This document shows positions 1 through 8,054 of a DNA stretch of 64,000 bases, one piece after another. The position numbers and the translations under genes were made by a program. Under the pieces are notes generated by a model. That model saw only the letters and a list, made by a program, of their open reading frames with translations, searched no databases and was not told where the DNA came from. The DNA is from Streptomyces humicola (lineage in GTDB: Bacteria; Actinomycetota; Actinomycetes; Streptomycetales; Streptomycetaceae): assembly GCF_024436035.1 (NCBI RefSeq), contig NZ_JANFNG010000023.1:33550-97549 (forward strand), given 5' to 3'. Numbering within the stretch: the stretch's first letter is position 1; each line of letters starts with the position of its first letter.

Positions 1-779
1 ACGGCCGCGGGGTTGCCGTGCGCCTGCTGGATCAGCACAGGCCAGCCGACCGCTGCCGTCATCACCGGGAAGGCCGCGAAGGCGTTGCCCATGATCATGG
101 TGAACAGCGCCATTCCGAGGCAGTACACGACCACGGCGGTGTACGTCTGCCCGTGCGGCAGCAGTTGCGAGGTGATCCCGCCCACCGCCCTGCCGACCCC
201 GGCCTGCTGGAATATGGCGCCGAGCGTGGCGAGCAGCTGCGGAAGCAGCAGCGCCCACCCCATCGCCTCGAGCATCCCGCGGCCGGCGTGCAGGGGCTCG
301 GCCGGCCGCCGCTCGCGCAGCAGGACCATGGCGACGACGAGGGCGATCACGGCGCCCGCGCCGAGGCCGAGGATCGTCTCGCTGCCCGGTTCGAGCACGG
401 GCGTTCTCCCGATGCGCCAGCCCTTCACGACAACGGCGCAGAGCATCGCCACGACCGGAATGGTCAGCGCCGGTAGGAAGATGCGGTTGCCGAGCCGGGC
501 GGCGGATGCGGCGCGCTGGGCGTGGTCGGTGCGCACCGCGCCGCGTCCGGTGAAGCCGAACCCGGCAAGGACAGCCATCAGCAGGACGGCGGCGCCGAGC
601 GGTTCCGCGGGTGCGGTCTTGTCGACCACGAAGGTGCTGTAGACGAAGCCGGCGCCGATGAGGCCCCAGAAGGCCGCCGTGCCGCGGCGCTTGGGGTTGG
701 TCCGGTCACGCAGCATCTGCACGGCCATGGTGAGGAAGACGGCGCCGATCAGCCAATAGAACCATTCCGCCTTGATCAT
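1..779 (-). CDS. DUF979 family membrane protein (3' end outside window)
   Basis: Starts with ATG at 779 and runs off the left edge, so about 259 N-terminal residues are visible. They begin MIKAEWFYWLIGAVFL and continue as a series of hydrophobic segments, as expected of a polytopic inner-membrane protein. The family is known as the partner of DUF969 in 5-oxoproline loci. The pair is thought, not proven, to form a permease for 5-oxoproline or a related small acid. The start overlaps the DUF969 stop by 4 nt (ATGA), so the two are translationally coupled. Function in transport is inference; the family call rests on the N-terminus and context. Confidence 0.85.
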   Translation of the reverse strand, partial: MIKAEWFYWLIGAVFLTMAVQMLRDRTNPKRRGTAAFWGLIGAGFVYSTFVVDKTAPAEPLGAAVLLMAVLAGFGFTGRGAVRTDHAQRAASAARLGNRIFLPALTIPVVAMLCAVVVKGWRIGRTPVLEPGSETILGLGAGAVIALVVAMVLLRERRPAEPLHAGRGMLEAMGWALLLPQLLATLGAIFQQAGVGRAVGGITSQLLPHGQTYTAVVVYCLGMALFTMIMGNAFAAFPVMTAAVGWPVLIQQAHGNPAA

Positions 780-1492
780 GACGCGGCCTCCCCCGCGGAG
801 CGGCGGGCCTGTGGTGCGCCCACGGCCGCCGACTCGCGTTCCAGCGCGCGGTCCAGGCACAGCAGCCGGGCGCCGTGGATGACGAAGGCGCAGGCTGCGG
901 TGGGGATCGCCCACAGCGCGAGCCGCACGGGCTCCAGATGGGTGCCGTATGTGGTGTTGACGAATCCGGTGATCAGCAGGATCGAGCCGACCGCGAGGAA
1001 GCAGTCCTCACCGAAGAAGAGTCCGACGGTGTCGGCGCTCGCCGCGTAGGACCGCACGCGCTCGCACACCCGCTCCGGGAGGGTGCCATGCCGGCGCTCG
1101 GCGGCGCCCTCCGCGATCGGGGCGACCATCGGACGTACCGTCTGGGCTGGGCCGCCGACGCTCTGCAGGCCCACCGCCGCGGTCAGCTGACGCAGCAGCA
1201 GGTAGAGCGTGAGGAAGCGCCCGGTGGTCAGCTTGGCGAACCGGCCGATGAATGCACGGGCCTGTTCCTGCAGCCCGTGCCGTTCGAGCAGGCCGATCAC
1301 CGGCAGGGTGATGGCGAAGATCGTGACCGAGCGGCTGCCGGCGAATCCCGTGCCGAAGGCTGCGAGGACGTCGCGCAGTGACAGTCCGCCGAGCAGGCCG
1401 GTGACGACGCCGGCCACACCGACCACGAGCAAAGGGTTCCGCTTCGTGGCGAATCCGGCAATCACCACGAGGACGCCGATCAGAGTGAGCAT
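776..1492 (-). CDS. DUF969 family membrane protein
   Basis: 238 aa, ATG at 1492 preceded by GGAAGG. Begins MLTLIGVLVVIAGFATKRNP and has about six hydrophobic segments, with the family-typical stretch QSVGGPAQTVRPMVAPIAEG around residues 105-125. A longer reading frame upstream is a shadow of the divergent regulator. Expressed divergently from the gntR-pxpABC operon and coupled to DUF979. Adjacency to 5-oxoprolinase genes suggests uptake of 5-oxoproline or another precursor (inference). Confidence 0.88.
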   Translation of the reverse strand: MLTLIGVLVVIAGFATKRNPLLVVGVAGVVTGLLGGLSLRDVLAAFGTGFAGSRSVTIFAITLPVIGLLERHGLQEQARAFIGRFAKLTTGRFLTLYLLLRQLTAAVGLQSVGGPAQTVRPMVAPIAEGAAERRHGTLPERVCERVRSYAASADTVGLFFGEDCFLAVGSILLITGFVNTTYGTHLEPVRLALWAIPTAACAFVIHGARLLCLDRALERESAAVGAPQARRSAGEAAS

Positions 1493-1552
1493 GCGTCCGC
1501 CTTCCACACTGGGGACCCCTGGACGGAGGGGGCTTGCCGAGGACGGTAGAGT

Positions 1553-1565
1553 ATTGTTGAACAAT
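1553..1565. promoter_or_regulatory. FadR/FCD-type operator (13-bp palindrome)
   Basis: ATTGTTGAACAAT is a perfect palindrome around a central G. It contains the TNGT-N3-ACNA pattern typical of FadR-subfamily GntR operators. It lies between the divergent DUF969 and gntR genes, 28 bp before the gntR GTG. The likely role is autoregulation and substrate-responsive control of both units. Confidence 0.7.
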
Positions 1566-1592
1566 CCCACAAGGGGACGAGGGCAAGGAGCG

Positions 1593-2306
1593 GTGAAGAG
1601 CGTCATGGAACGCAGCGAACGCAGCGATCCGTTCGGCGGGGTACCGGCCGAACAGCTGGTCCCCGGCCGCGCCAGCGCCGCCCAGCTCGTCGCCGGTGTG
1701 CTGCGCGACCGCATCGCGGCCGGAGCGCTGCTTCCCGGCGACCGGCTGTCCGAGGAGTCGCTCGGCGAACGGCTCGGTGTCTCCCGCAACACGCTGCGCG
1801 AGGCGTTCCGCATGCTCGCCGAGGAACGACTCGTGGTGCACGAGATGAACCGCGGCGTGTTCGTGCGCGTCCTCGCGCCGGACGACGTCAGCGACATCTA
1901 CGTGGTGCGCCGTGCCCTGGAAACCGCGGGCGTACGGGCGGATCCGCCGTCGCCCGGCGCTGTGCAGGCCGTCGCCGCTGCCGTCGCCGACGGTGAGGCC
2001 GCGGCCGAGGCCGGCGACTGGACCGCGGTGGGCAACGCCGACCTCCGGTTCCACCGGGCGATCGGCGCCCTCACCGGGAGCGAGCGGGTCGACGCCGCCC
2101 TCACCGGCGTGCTCACCGAACTGCGTCTCGCCTTCGCCGTCATGCCCTCGCCGCGCCCGTTCCACGAGCCCTTCCTGCACCGCAACCGCGAGCTGTCCGA
2201 GCTGCTGTCACGAGGCGAACGCCGACGGGCGGAGCACGAGTTGACCACCTATCTCGAGGACGCCCGCGTAATGATCACAGACCGCATGACGGAGGCCGAG
2301 GCATGA
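1593..2306 (+). CDS. GntR family regulator, FCD ligand-binding domain
   Basis: 237 aa from GTG 1593. A later ATG at 1605 is equally possible because AAGGAG at 1585-1590 lies between the usual distances of the two. Residues about 25-90 form the winged helix (LGVSRNTLREAFRMLAEERL). About 100-225 is an FCD all-helical domain with the metal-ligand-like segment DLRFHRAIGALTG. The stop overlaps the pxpA ATG by 4 nt, so it heads the oxoprolinase operon. It probably binds the palindrome at 1553-1565 and senses 5-oxoproline or a related acid (inference). Confidence 0.9.
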   Translation: MKSVMERSERSDPFGGVPAEQLVPGRASAAQLVAGVLRDRIAAGALLPGDRLSEESLGERLGVSRNTLREAFRMLAEERLVVHEMNRGVFVRVLAPDDVSDIYVVRRALETAGVRADPPSPGAVQAVAAAVADGEAAAEAGDWTAVGNADLRFHRAIGALTGSERVDAALTGVLTELRLAFAVMPSPRPFHEPFLHRNRELSELLSRGERRRAEHELTTYLEDARVMITDRMTEAEA

Positions 2307-3073
2307 CCACAGCCGGACCGGCCATCGATCTCAACGCCGATCTCGGCGAGGGGTTCGGCCGCTGGACGCTCACCGACGACGAGGCCCTGCTCTCCGTCGT
2401 CACCAGTGCCAACGTCGCCTGCGGCTTTCATGCAGGCGATCCCGCCACCATGCGCCGCGTCTGCGACCGGGCCGTCGAGAACGGGGTGCGCATCGGCGCC
2501 CAGGTCTCCTACCGCGACCTGCTCGGCTTCGGCCGGCGGGCGATGGACGTGCCACCCGAGGAGCTCGCCACCGAAGTCGCCTACCAGATCGGGGCCTTGG
2601 ACGTCTTCGCCCGCGCAGCCGGCGCACGCGTGGCGTACGTCAAACCGCACGGCGCGCTGTACAACCGCACCGTCAGGGACGAGCAGCAGGCCGCCGCGGT
2701 CGTCGACGGGGTGCTGCTCGCGGGCGGGGCGCTGCCCGTCCTCGGACTGCCCGGCTCCCAGCTGCTCAAGGCCGCCGAGAAGGCCGGATTGTTCGCCGTC
2801 CCCGAGGCGTTCGCCGACCGTGCGTACACCAGTGACGGCAGGCTCGTGCCCCGCGATCAGCCGGGCGCTGTGGTCCACGACCCGGACACGGCGGTGGCGC
2901 GGTCGGTGCTGATCGCCACGGACGGATCGGTCACGGCCGCCGGCGGGGAGCGCATCGCCGTGCGCGCCCGGTCGCTGTGCCTGCACGGGGACACACCGGG
3001 CGCGGCACGGCTCGCCGGCCGGGTGCGCCGCGAACTGGAGGCCGCGGGCGTGGTCCTGGAGGCGTTCGCGTGA
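2303..3073 (+). CDS. pxpA: 5-oxoprolinase subunit A (LamB/YcsF family)
   Basis: 256 aa, close to the family norm of about 245-255. Motifs: DLNADLGEGFG at residues 9-19, SANVACGFHAGDP near 35-47 and VKPHGALYN near 112. With PxpB and PxpC it forms the ATP-dependent enzyme that opens cytosolic 5-oxoproline (pyroglutamate) to glutamate. A is the metal-binding ring-opening subunit. It overlaps gntR upstream and pxpB downstream by 4 nt each. Confidence 0.95.
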   Translation: MTTAGPAIDLNADLGEGFGRWTLTDDEALLSVVTSANVACGFHAGDPATMRRVCDRAVENGVRIGAQVSYRDLLGFGRRAMDVPPEELATEVAYQIGALDVFARAAGARVAYVKPHGALYNRTVRDEQQAAAVVDGVLLAGGALPVLGLPGSQLLKAAEKAGLFAVPEAFADRAYTSDGRLVPRDQPGAVVHDPDTAVARSVLIATDGSVTAAGGERIAVRARSLCLHGDTPGAARLAGRVRRELEAAGVVLEAFA

Positions 3074-3762
3074 CGGAGACGGGAACGGGAGCGGGAACGG
3101 GAACGGGAACGGGAGCGGGGACCACCGCGGTGCTCCCGGCGGGGATGCGGGCCGTGCCCGTGGGCCGGCGCGCCCTGCTCGTCGAGGTGGAGACGTCCGA
3201 GGAGGTCGCCGCGCTCCACGGCGAACTGCTGCGCCGCCGTGCGGTGGGCGCGCTGCCAGGGGTGGACGACATCGTTCCCGCGGCACGCACCGTCCTGGTG
3301 GACGGCCTCGACGACCCGCAGGCGCTCGCCGCAGAACTGCCGCACTGGACGATCCCGCGCCCGCGGGCCGAGGACGGGCCCGAGCGCGTGATCCGGATGC
3401 GTTTCGACGGGCCGGACCTCGACGAGGTGGCACAGGTGTGGGGCATCGCCCCGGGCGAACTCCCCGGTCTCTTCGAGGAGATCGTCTTCCGGGTGGCGTT
3501 CTGCGGATTCGCCCCCGGCTTCGGCTACTTGACGGGCCTGCCCGGGCATCTGCGCCTGCCCCGGCGGGCCACGCCGCGCACCTGCGTACCCGCGGGATCG
3601 GTGGCCCTCGCCGGGCCGTATGCGGGTGTCTACCCGCGGTCCTCCCCCGGTGGCTGGCAGTTGATCGGCAGCACGGACGCGGTGTTGTGGGATCCGTCGC
3701 GGGAACCGGCTGCGCTGCTGGCCCCCGGGGCCCGTGTCAGATTCCGCAGGGCGGCCCGGTGA
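3070..3762 (+). CDS. pxpB: 5-oxoprolinase subunit B (KipI-like)
   Basis: 230 aa from GTG 3070, overlapping the pxpA stop (GTGA). Family motif GFAPGFGYLTGLP near residues 147-159, then VPAGSVALAG and the C-terminal GGWQLIGST. Kinase-like subunit that activates 5-oxoproline together with PxpC. The N-terminus is odd: codons 2-17 are a Gly/Thr/Ala run encoded by hexanucleotide repeats. A shorter protein could start at GTG 3130, just before LPAGMRAVPVG where homology begins. I keep the coupled upstream start. Confidence 0.92.
   Translation: MTETGTGAGTGTGTGAGTTAVLPAGMRAVPVGRRALLVEVETSEEVAALHGELLRRRAVGALPGVDDIVPAARTVLVDGLDDPQALAAELPHWTIPRPRAEDGPERVIRMRFDGPDLDEVAQVWGIAPGELPGLFEEIVFRVAFCGFAPGFGYLTGLPGHLRLPRRATPRTCVPAGSVALAGPYAGVYPRSSPGGWQLIGSTDAVLWDPSREPAALLAPGARVRFRRAAR
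3076..3120 (+). repeat. GGAACG/GGAGCG hexanucleotide tandem repeat inside pxpB
   Basis: About seven imperfect copies of GGAACG or GGAGCG encode Gly-Thr and Gly-Ala dipeptides at the PxpB N-terminus. The 6-bp unit keeps the frame whatever the copy number, so length changes would be tolerated. A slippage origin is inferred. Confidence 0.85.
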
Positions 3763-4682
3763 CCGTGCGACATGTCGACGTCGTACGGGCCGGGGCACTG
3801 ACGACCGTCCAGGACCTGGGACGCCGCGGCCACCGGCATCTCGGGGTGCCGCGCGCCGGAGCGCTCGACCTGCCCGCGCACCGGCTCGCCAACCGTCTGG
3901 TGGGCAATCCGGACCATGCCGCGACGCTCGAGACGACTTTGGCCGGCCTCGCCGTCCGCGCGGGTTGCGCGCTCACCGCGGCGGTGACCGGAGCGCCGTG
4001 CCCGGTCCGCGTCGACGGGCGTCCGGCCGCGTGGGGTGCTCCCGTACGGGTGGAACGCGGTGCGGTGCTCGAACTCGGCGCCGCCACCCACGGAGTGCGC
4101 AGCTACGTGGCGTTCGACGGCGGCGTCGGCGTGGCGCCCGTGCTCGGCAGCCGCTCCCGCGACCTGCTCTCCGGCCTCGGCCCGGCGCCGTTGCGCGAAG
4201 GTGACACGCTGCCGCTGGGCCGGCCCTGCGGACCCGCGGCCGCGGTCGACACGGTGGCGTCGCCGGGCGTGCCGAGGGAACTGGTCCTGCCTGTCGTGCC
4301 GGGCCCGCGCGACGACTGGTTCGCCAAGGACGCCCTGCGCACCCTTGCCATCGGTGCGTACCGGGTGGCCCCGGCGAGCAACCGGATCGGCCTGCGCACC
4401 GAGGGGCCCGCCCTGCCGCGTGCGCGCAGCGGTGAACTGCCCAGCGAAGGGATGGTCCTCGGCGCCGTGCAGGTCCCGCCGGACGGCCGTCCCGTCGTCT
4501 TCCTCGCCGACCATCCGACGACGGGCGGCTACCCCGTCATCGGCGTGGTACCGGAGGATCGGCTGGCCGCGGCCGCCCAGGCCCGGCCCGGAACGCCCGT
4601 GCGGTTCGTGCCTCTGCGGCGGGGGGCGGTGGCTCAGCCCGTCCGCACCGTCCCCGGCGCCGGAGCCGTCATGCCGTCCTGA
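3759..4682 (+). CDS. pxpC: 5-oxoprolinase subunit C (biotin-dependent carboxyltransferase family, KipA-like)
   Basis: 307 aa from GTG 3759, overlapping the pxpB stop by 4 nt. Opens HVDVVRAGALTTVQDLGRRG and has the family segment LASEGM-like LPSEGMVLGAVQVPPDG plus DHPTTGGYPVIGVV. Completes the 5-oxoprolinase. The annotation carboxyltransferase is historical; beside PxpA and PxpB the oxoprolinase role is the better reading. Its last 14 bp overlap the convergent SGNH hydrolase gene. Confidence 0.94.
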   Translation: MTVRHVDVVRAGALTTVQDLGRRGHRHLGVPRAGALDLPAHRLANRLVGNPDHAATLETTLAGLAVRAGCALTAAVTGAPCPVRVDGRPAAWGAPVRVERGAVLELGAATHGVRSYVAFDGGVGVAPVLGSRSRDLLSGLGPAPLREGDTLPLGRPCGPAAAVDTVASPGVPRELVLPVVPGPRDDWFAKDALRTLAIGAYRVAPASNRIGLRTEGPALPRARSGELPSEGMVLGAVQVPPDGRPVVFLADHPTTGGYPVIGVVPEDRLAAAAQARPGTPVRFVPLRRGAVAQPVRTVPGAGAVMPS

Positions 4683-5604
4683 CCTCCTCGGCCGGTGGCG
4701 CCTGCTCGGCCCGGGGAACCGGCAGCGCGGCGAGGGCGCGTACCGTCGCGCGGTGCACGGCCAGGTCGAGTGCGGCGTCGGAACCGGCCGCACGGTGACG
4801 GCACTCGGCGGCAGCGAGCCGCAGTAGATCCGGGAGCAGGTCGCGGCAGCGGTCGACGACCCAGCGGGTGCCGCGCGTCGCCATCCACCACACGCTCGCC
4901 GCCGGTCCGGGCCCCGGACCGTCCGGGACCGTTCGCGGCGGCTCACCGGTGGCGAGCCCCCGTGCGGCGAGCAGGGCATGGAACTCCCGGGCGAGCAGCC
5001 GGTGTCCGAGCTCGCTGGGGTGCAACCGGTCGGCGCTCCACGCCGCACGGTCGGCGACCCACGGATGGTCGGCGGCGTGCAGATGGATTGCGCCATGGCG
5101 GGCGGACAGGGCGTGCACGACGTGGTTGAGGGCCCGCATCCGCCGGCCGAGCGGCCGGGCCAGCGGCCAGGGCAGGCCGAGCATACGGCCCGGATCGGGC
5201 AGGCATGCGGTGAGTGGTACGGTCCCGTCCGCGCGCAGCGTGCCCAGCACGGTGTCGAGCCGTGCGGCGACGGCGGCGATGTCGTACGAACCCCGCAGCG
5301 TGTCATTGGCCCCGATGATGACAGAGGCCAGGTGCGGGCGGTGGCGCCGTGCCTGCTCCAGCTGTTCACCGGCGACGTCGCCCGACAGCGCGCCGCTGCG
5401 CGAACAGTTGATCAGCAGCGCCGCGCCGGGCGGAGCGACAAGCCCCTCCGTGAGCAGCGCCGCCCAGCCGCGCCACCCTCCCGGCGCGCCGGGCACGGGA
5501 TCGCCGAGCCCCTCGGTGAGCGAGTCGCCGAGCGCGGCGAAGCGGATCGTCTCCGGCCCGCTCTGTTCGGGGCGTTCCTCATAGTGGGCGTGACGGACCG
5601 TCAT
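4669..5604 (-). CDS. SGNH/GDSL-type hydrolase
   Basis: 311 aa. Block I FAALGDSLTEG around residues 22-32, the Gly/Asn blocks with IIGANDTLRG near 97, and the catalytic Asp/His block LHPSELGHRLLA near 218. No signal peptide is seen, so it is probably cytosolic. Likely an esterase, thioesterase or deacetylase; the substrate is unknown. Last gene of an operon with two GT4 glycosyltransferases (4-nt overlap with the one upstream), which suggests trimming of an acylated glycoconjugate (inference). Confidence 0.85.
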   Translation of the reverse strand: MTVRHAHYEERPEQSGPETIRFAALGDSLTEGLGDPVPGAPGGWRGWAALLTEGLVAPPGAALLINCSRSGALSGDVAGEQLEQARRHRPHLASVIIGANDTLRGSYDIAAVAARLDTVLGTLRADGTVPLTACLPDPGRMLGLPWPLARPLGRRMRALNHVVHALSARHGAIHLHAADHPWVADRAAWSADRLHPSELGHRLLAREFHALLAARGLATGEPPRTVPDGPGPGPAASVWWMATRGTRWVVDRCRDLLPDLLRLAAAECRHRAAGSDAALDLAVHRATVRALAALPVPRAEQAPPAEEVRTA

Positions 5605-6767
5605 GGCAGATCCGCGGCGACCGGGGCCGCGTCAAGCGCGGCGAGGAACGCGGTGACGGCATTGCGCCACCCGTAGCGCTCGGCATGCGCACGCGCGACC
5701 GCGCGCCGGGCCGACTCGGGGCGCGCGAGCAGCGATCCGACGGCATCGGCGAAGCAGCCGGCGTCGTCGGCGGCAGCCGCACCGGCCGGACCGATCACCG
5801 CGGGAAGCGCCGACGATGCGCTCACCACCACCGGCGTGCCGCAGGCCAGCGCTTCGAGCGCGGAGAGCCCGAAGGTCTCCACCGGGCCGGGAGCGAGGAC
5901 CACGTCCGCACAGGCCATCAGCGCATGCAGGGCGTCCTTGTCGGCGACGTGGCCGAGGAACCTCACGGGCAGCCCGTCCTGCCGGGCACGTCGTTCGAGG
6001 CGGACGCGGAGCGGCCCCGCGCCGGCGACCACCAGGACCGCGTCGTGGCCCCGGGCCCGCAGTTCGGCGAGCGTGTCCAGGGCTCGGCCGGGCTGTTTCT
6101 CCACCGACAGCCGGGTGCAGACGGCGAGCAGTATCTGGTCGGGCCGCGCATACCAGAGCCTGGTGCGGGCGGCGTCCTCCTCCGGGGGCGGTGCGCACGA
6201 CTCCAGGTCCACGCCGAGCGGCGCGTGCACGACGTTGCGCGCGCCGATGCGTTCGAACTCGGCCGCGGCCCACGCCGTGGTGCAGACAATGCGTGAGTAC
6301 GCCCGAGCGGTACGGGTGTTGAGCAGGTCGGCGGCCCGGCGGGCGGGGCGCTGCGGTATCCCGCACATGCGCAGCACCCCGTCGACGCTCTCGTGCGAGA
6401 CCATCACGGACGGCACCCGGCGCCGCCGTGCCCACTCCCCCGTCCAGCGCAGGGTCGTGCGGTCGGAGACCTCGATGCGGTCCGGGTCCAGCATCTCCAG
6501 TACCGCGGTCACGGCGCGGCGGTCGGCGAGCACCCGGTATCCGCCGGTGCCGGGGACGACGGGACCGGGCAGGGTGATCACCCGGCCCTGTTCCGTGTCT
6601 TCGTCCAGCTGCCTCGGTCCGGGGACGATCAGCACGGGCTCGTGCCCGGCCTCGCGGTAGCCGGCCCCGAGGTGGTGGAGCGCGGTGCGCAGGCCCCCCG
6701 AGACGGGTGTGACGAAGTTGGCGAGCCGGACGATGCGCAGCGCCCCCTCGGCACGTGTCGCTGTCAT
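5601..6767 (-). CDS. GT4-type glycosyltransferase (GT-B fold)
   Basis: 388 aa. N-terminal acceptor-side motif NFVTPVSGGLRTALHHLG near residue 17. The C-terminal nucleotide-sugar half has CTRLSVEKQPGRALDTLAEL near 215 and a family E-x7-E type block GPVETFGLSALEALACGTPV near 295. Known relatives transfer mannose, GlcNAc or glucose from NDP- or GDP-sugars to lipids or glycans at the inner membrane face. It overlaps its neighbours on both sides by 4 nt, so the three proteins are probably made together. Acceptor unknown. Confidence 0.88.
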   Translation of the reverse strand: MTATRAEGALRIVRLANFVTPVSGGLRTALHHLGAGYREAGHEPVLIVPGPRQLDEDTEQGRVITLPGPVVPGTGGYRVLADRRAVTAVLEMLDPDRIEVSDRTTLRWTGEWARRRRVPSVMVSHESVDGVLRMCGIPQRPARRAADLLNTRTARAYSRIVCTTAWAAAEFERIGARNVVHAPLGVDLESCAPPPEEDAARTRLWYARPDQILLAVCTRLSVEKQPGRALDTLAELRARGHDAVLVVAGAGPLRVRLERRARQDGLPVRFLGHVADKDALHALMACADVVLAPGPVETFGLSALEALACGTPVVVSASSALPAVIGPAGAAAADDAGCFADAVGSLLARPESARRAVARAHAERYGWRNAVTAFLAALDAAPVAADLP

Positions 6768-7924
6768 GCTGCCACGCTCCTGCGGTTCCGCCGTTCGGCT
6801 CCCCCGACTCCGCCGAGCACCTGCTCGTAATGGCCGAGCAGCAGGTCGCCGACGGCCTCCCAGGTGCGGCCCTCGACGGCCGAACGGCCCGCCGCGCCGT
6901 ACGAAGCGCGCAGCGCGGGGTCCTGGACGAGCCGGGCGACTGCGTCCCTGAGTGCGTCCGCGTCCCCCGGCGGCACCAGCAGCCCGGTCCTGCCGTGGTC
7001 GACGAGGTCGAGCGGACCGCCCGAGGCGGGAGCGATCACCGGCAGTCCGCTGGCCATCGCCTCCTGCACGGTCTGGCAGAAGGTCTCCAGGGGCCCGGTG
7101 TGCACGAAGAGGTCCAACGAGGCGTAGATGCGGGCGAGTTCGAGGCCGGTCCGGCGGCCGAGGAAGAGTGCCTGCGGCAGTGCGTGCCGCAGTGCGGAGT
7201 CGCTGGGCCCGTCCCCGACCACCACCAGCCGGACGCCTGGCAGCCGGGCGGTTGCGGCGAGCAGTTCGACGCGCTTTTCCGGTGCGAGACGGCCGACGTA
7301 TCCGACGAGGAGTTCACCGCCCGGCGCGAGGGTGCGGCGCAGCGCCTCGTCCCGGCGTGTGGGGTCGAACCGTACGGCGTCGACGCCACGCGGCCACAGG
7401 TGGACGCGCGGTATGCCGTGCCGCTCCAGATCGGCGGCGGAGGCCGTCGACGGGGCGAGGGTGCGGTCGGCAGCCGAGTGCAGCGTACGCAGCCGGTGCC
7501 AGGCCGCGGCCTCGCCGAGCCCCAGGTAGGTGCGGGCGTAACCGCCCAGATCGGTCTGGTAGACGGCGACGGCCGGCAGCCCCAGGCGACCGGCGGCGGT
7601 GACGCCGTGGGCCCCGATGACGAACGGGCTGGCGAGATGGACGAGATCGGCGCGGTGTGACGCGATGGCGGTGGCGACACGCCGCCCCGGAAGCGCGACT
7701 CGCACCTGCCGGTAACCGGGCAGAGGCAGGGAAGGGACACGGACCACGGGACAGGGCGCGTCGGCGTCGGCGCCTTCGGCGGCGCGATCGCGTGCCGCGC
7801 CGGCCGGAGCGATCACCAACGGTGCGCAGCCCCGCCGTGCGAGATGCTCGGCGGTGCGCAGCGCGCAGTGGGCGACCCCATTGACATCGGGCGGAAAGGA
7901 TTCGGTGACGAGTGCGACTCGCAT
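6764..7924 (-). CDS. GT4-type glycosyltransferase (PimB/MgtA-like)
   Basis: 386 aa from ATG 7924; the N-terminus MRVALVTESFPPDVNGVAH matches the family, while the frame extending upstream does not. Nucleotide-sugar motifs are VGYVGRLAPEKRVELLAA near residue 205 and HTGPLETFCQTVQEAMASG near 285. Actinobacterial relatives are mannosyl- or glucuronyl-lipid transferases. First gene of the three-gene GT4-GT4-SGNH operon. Substrates cannot be read from sequence. Confidence 0.88.
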   Translation of the reverse strand: MRVALVTESFPPDVNGVAHCALRTAEHLARRGCAPLVIAPAGAARDRAAEGADADAPCPVVRVPSLPLPGYRQVRVALPGRRVATAIASHRADLVHLASPFVIGAHGVTAAGRLGLPAVAVYQTDLGGYARTYLGLGEAAAWHRLRTLHSAADRTLAPSTASAADLERHGIPRVHLWPRGVDAVRFDPTRRDEALRRTLAPGGELLVGYVGRLAPEKRVELLAATARLPGVRLVVVGDGPSDSALRHALPQALFLGRRTGLELARIYASLDLFVHTGPLETFCQTVQEAMASGLPVIAPASGGPLDLVDHGRTGLLVPPGDADALRDAVARLVQDPALRASYGAAGRSAVEGRTWEAVGDLLLGHYEQVLGGVGGAERRNRRSVAA

Positions 7925-8054
7925 ACTGCGGTTTTCGGCGCCGCCGAAGATGACAGGGCCACGACGACCTTTCCCCCCGGGAAACGTTGCGTGAGCTTCT
8001 GTCCCCGCCTGTGCCGCGGCTGCGGTCGCAGGTGCGGTTGCGGCACCCCGCGGG

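Noticed and set aside
5591..5603. TGACGGACCGTCA palindrome
   Set aside because: It falls in the overlap of two coding sequences in the middle of an operon. A chance palindrome made by coding constraints is more likely than an operator.
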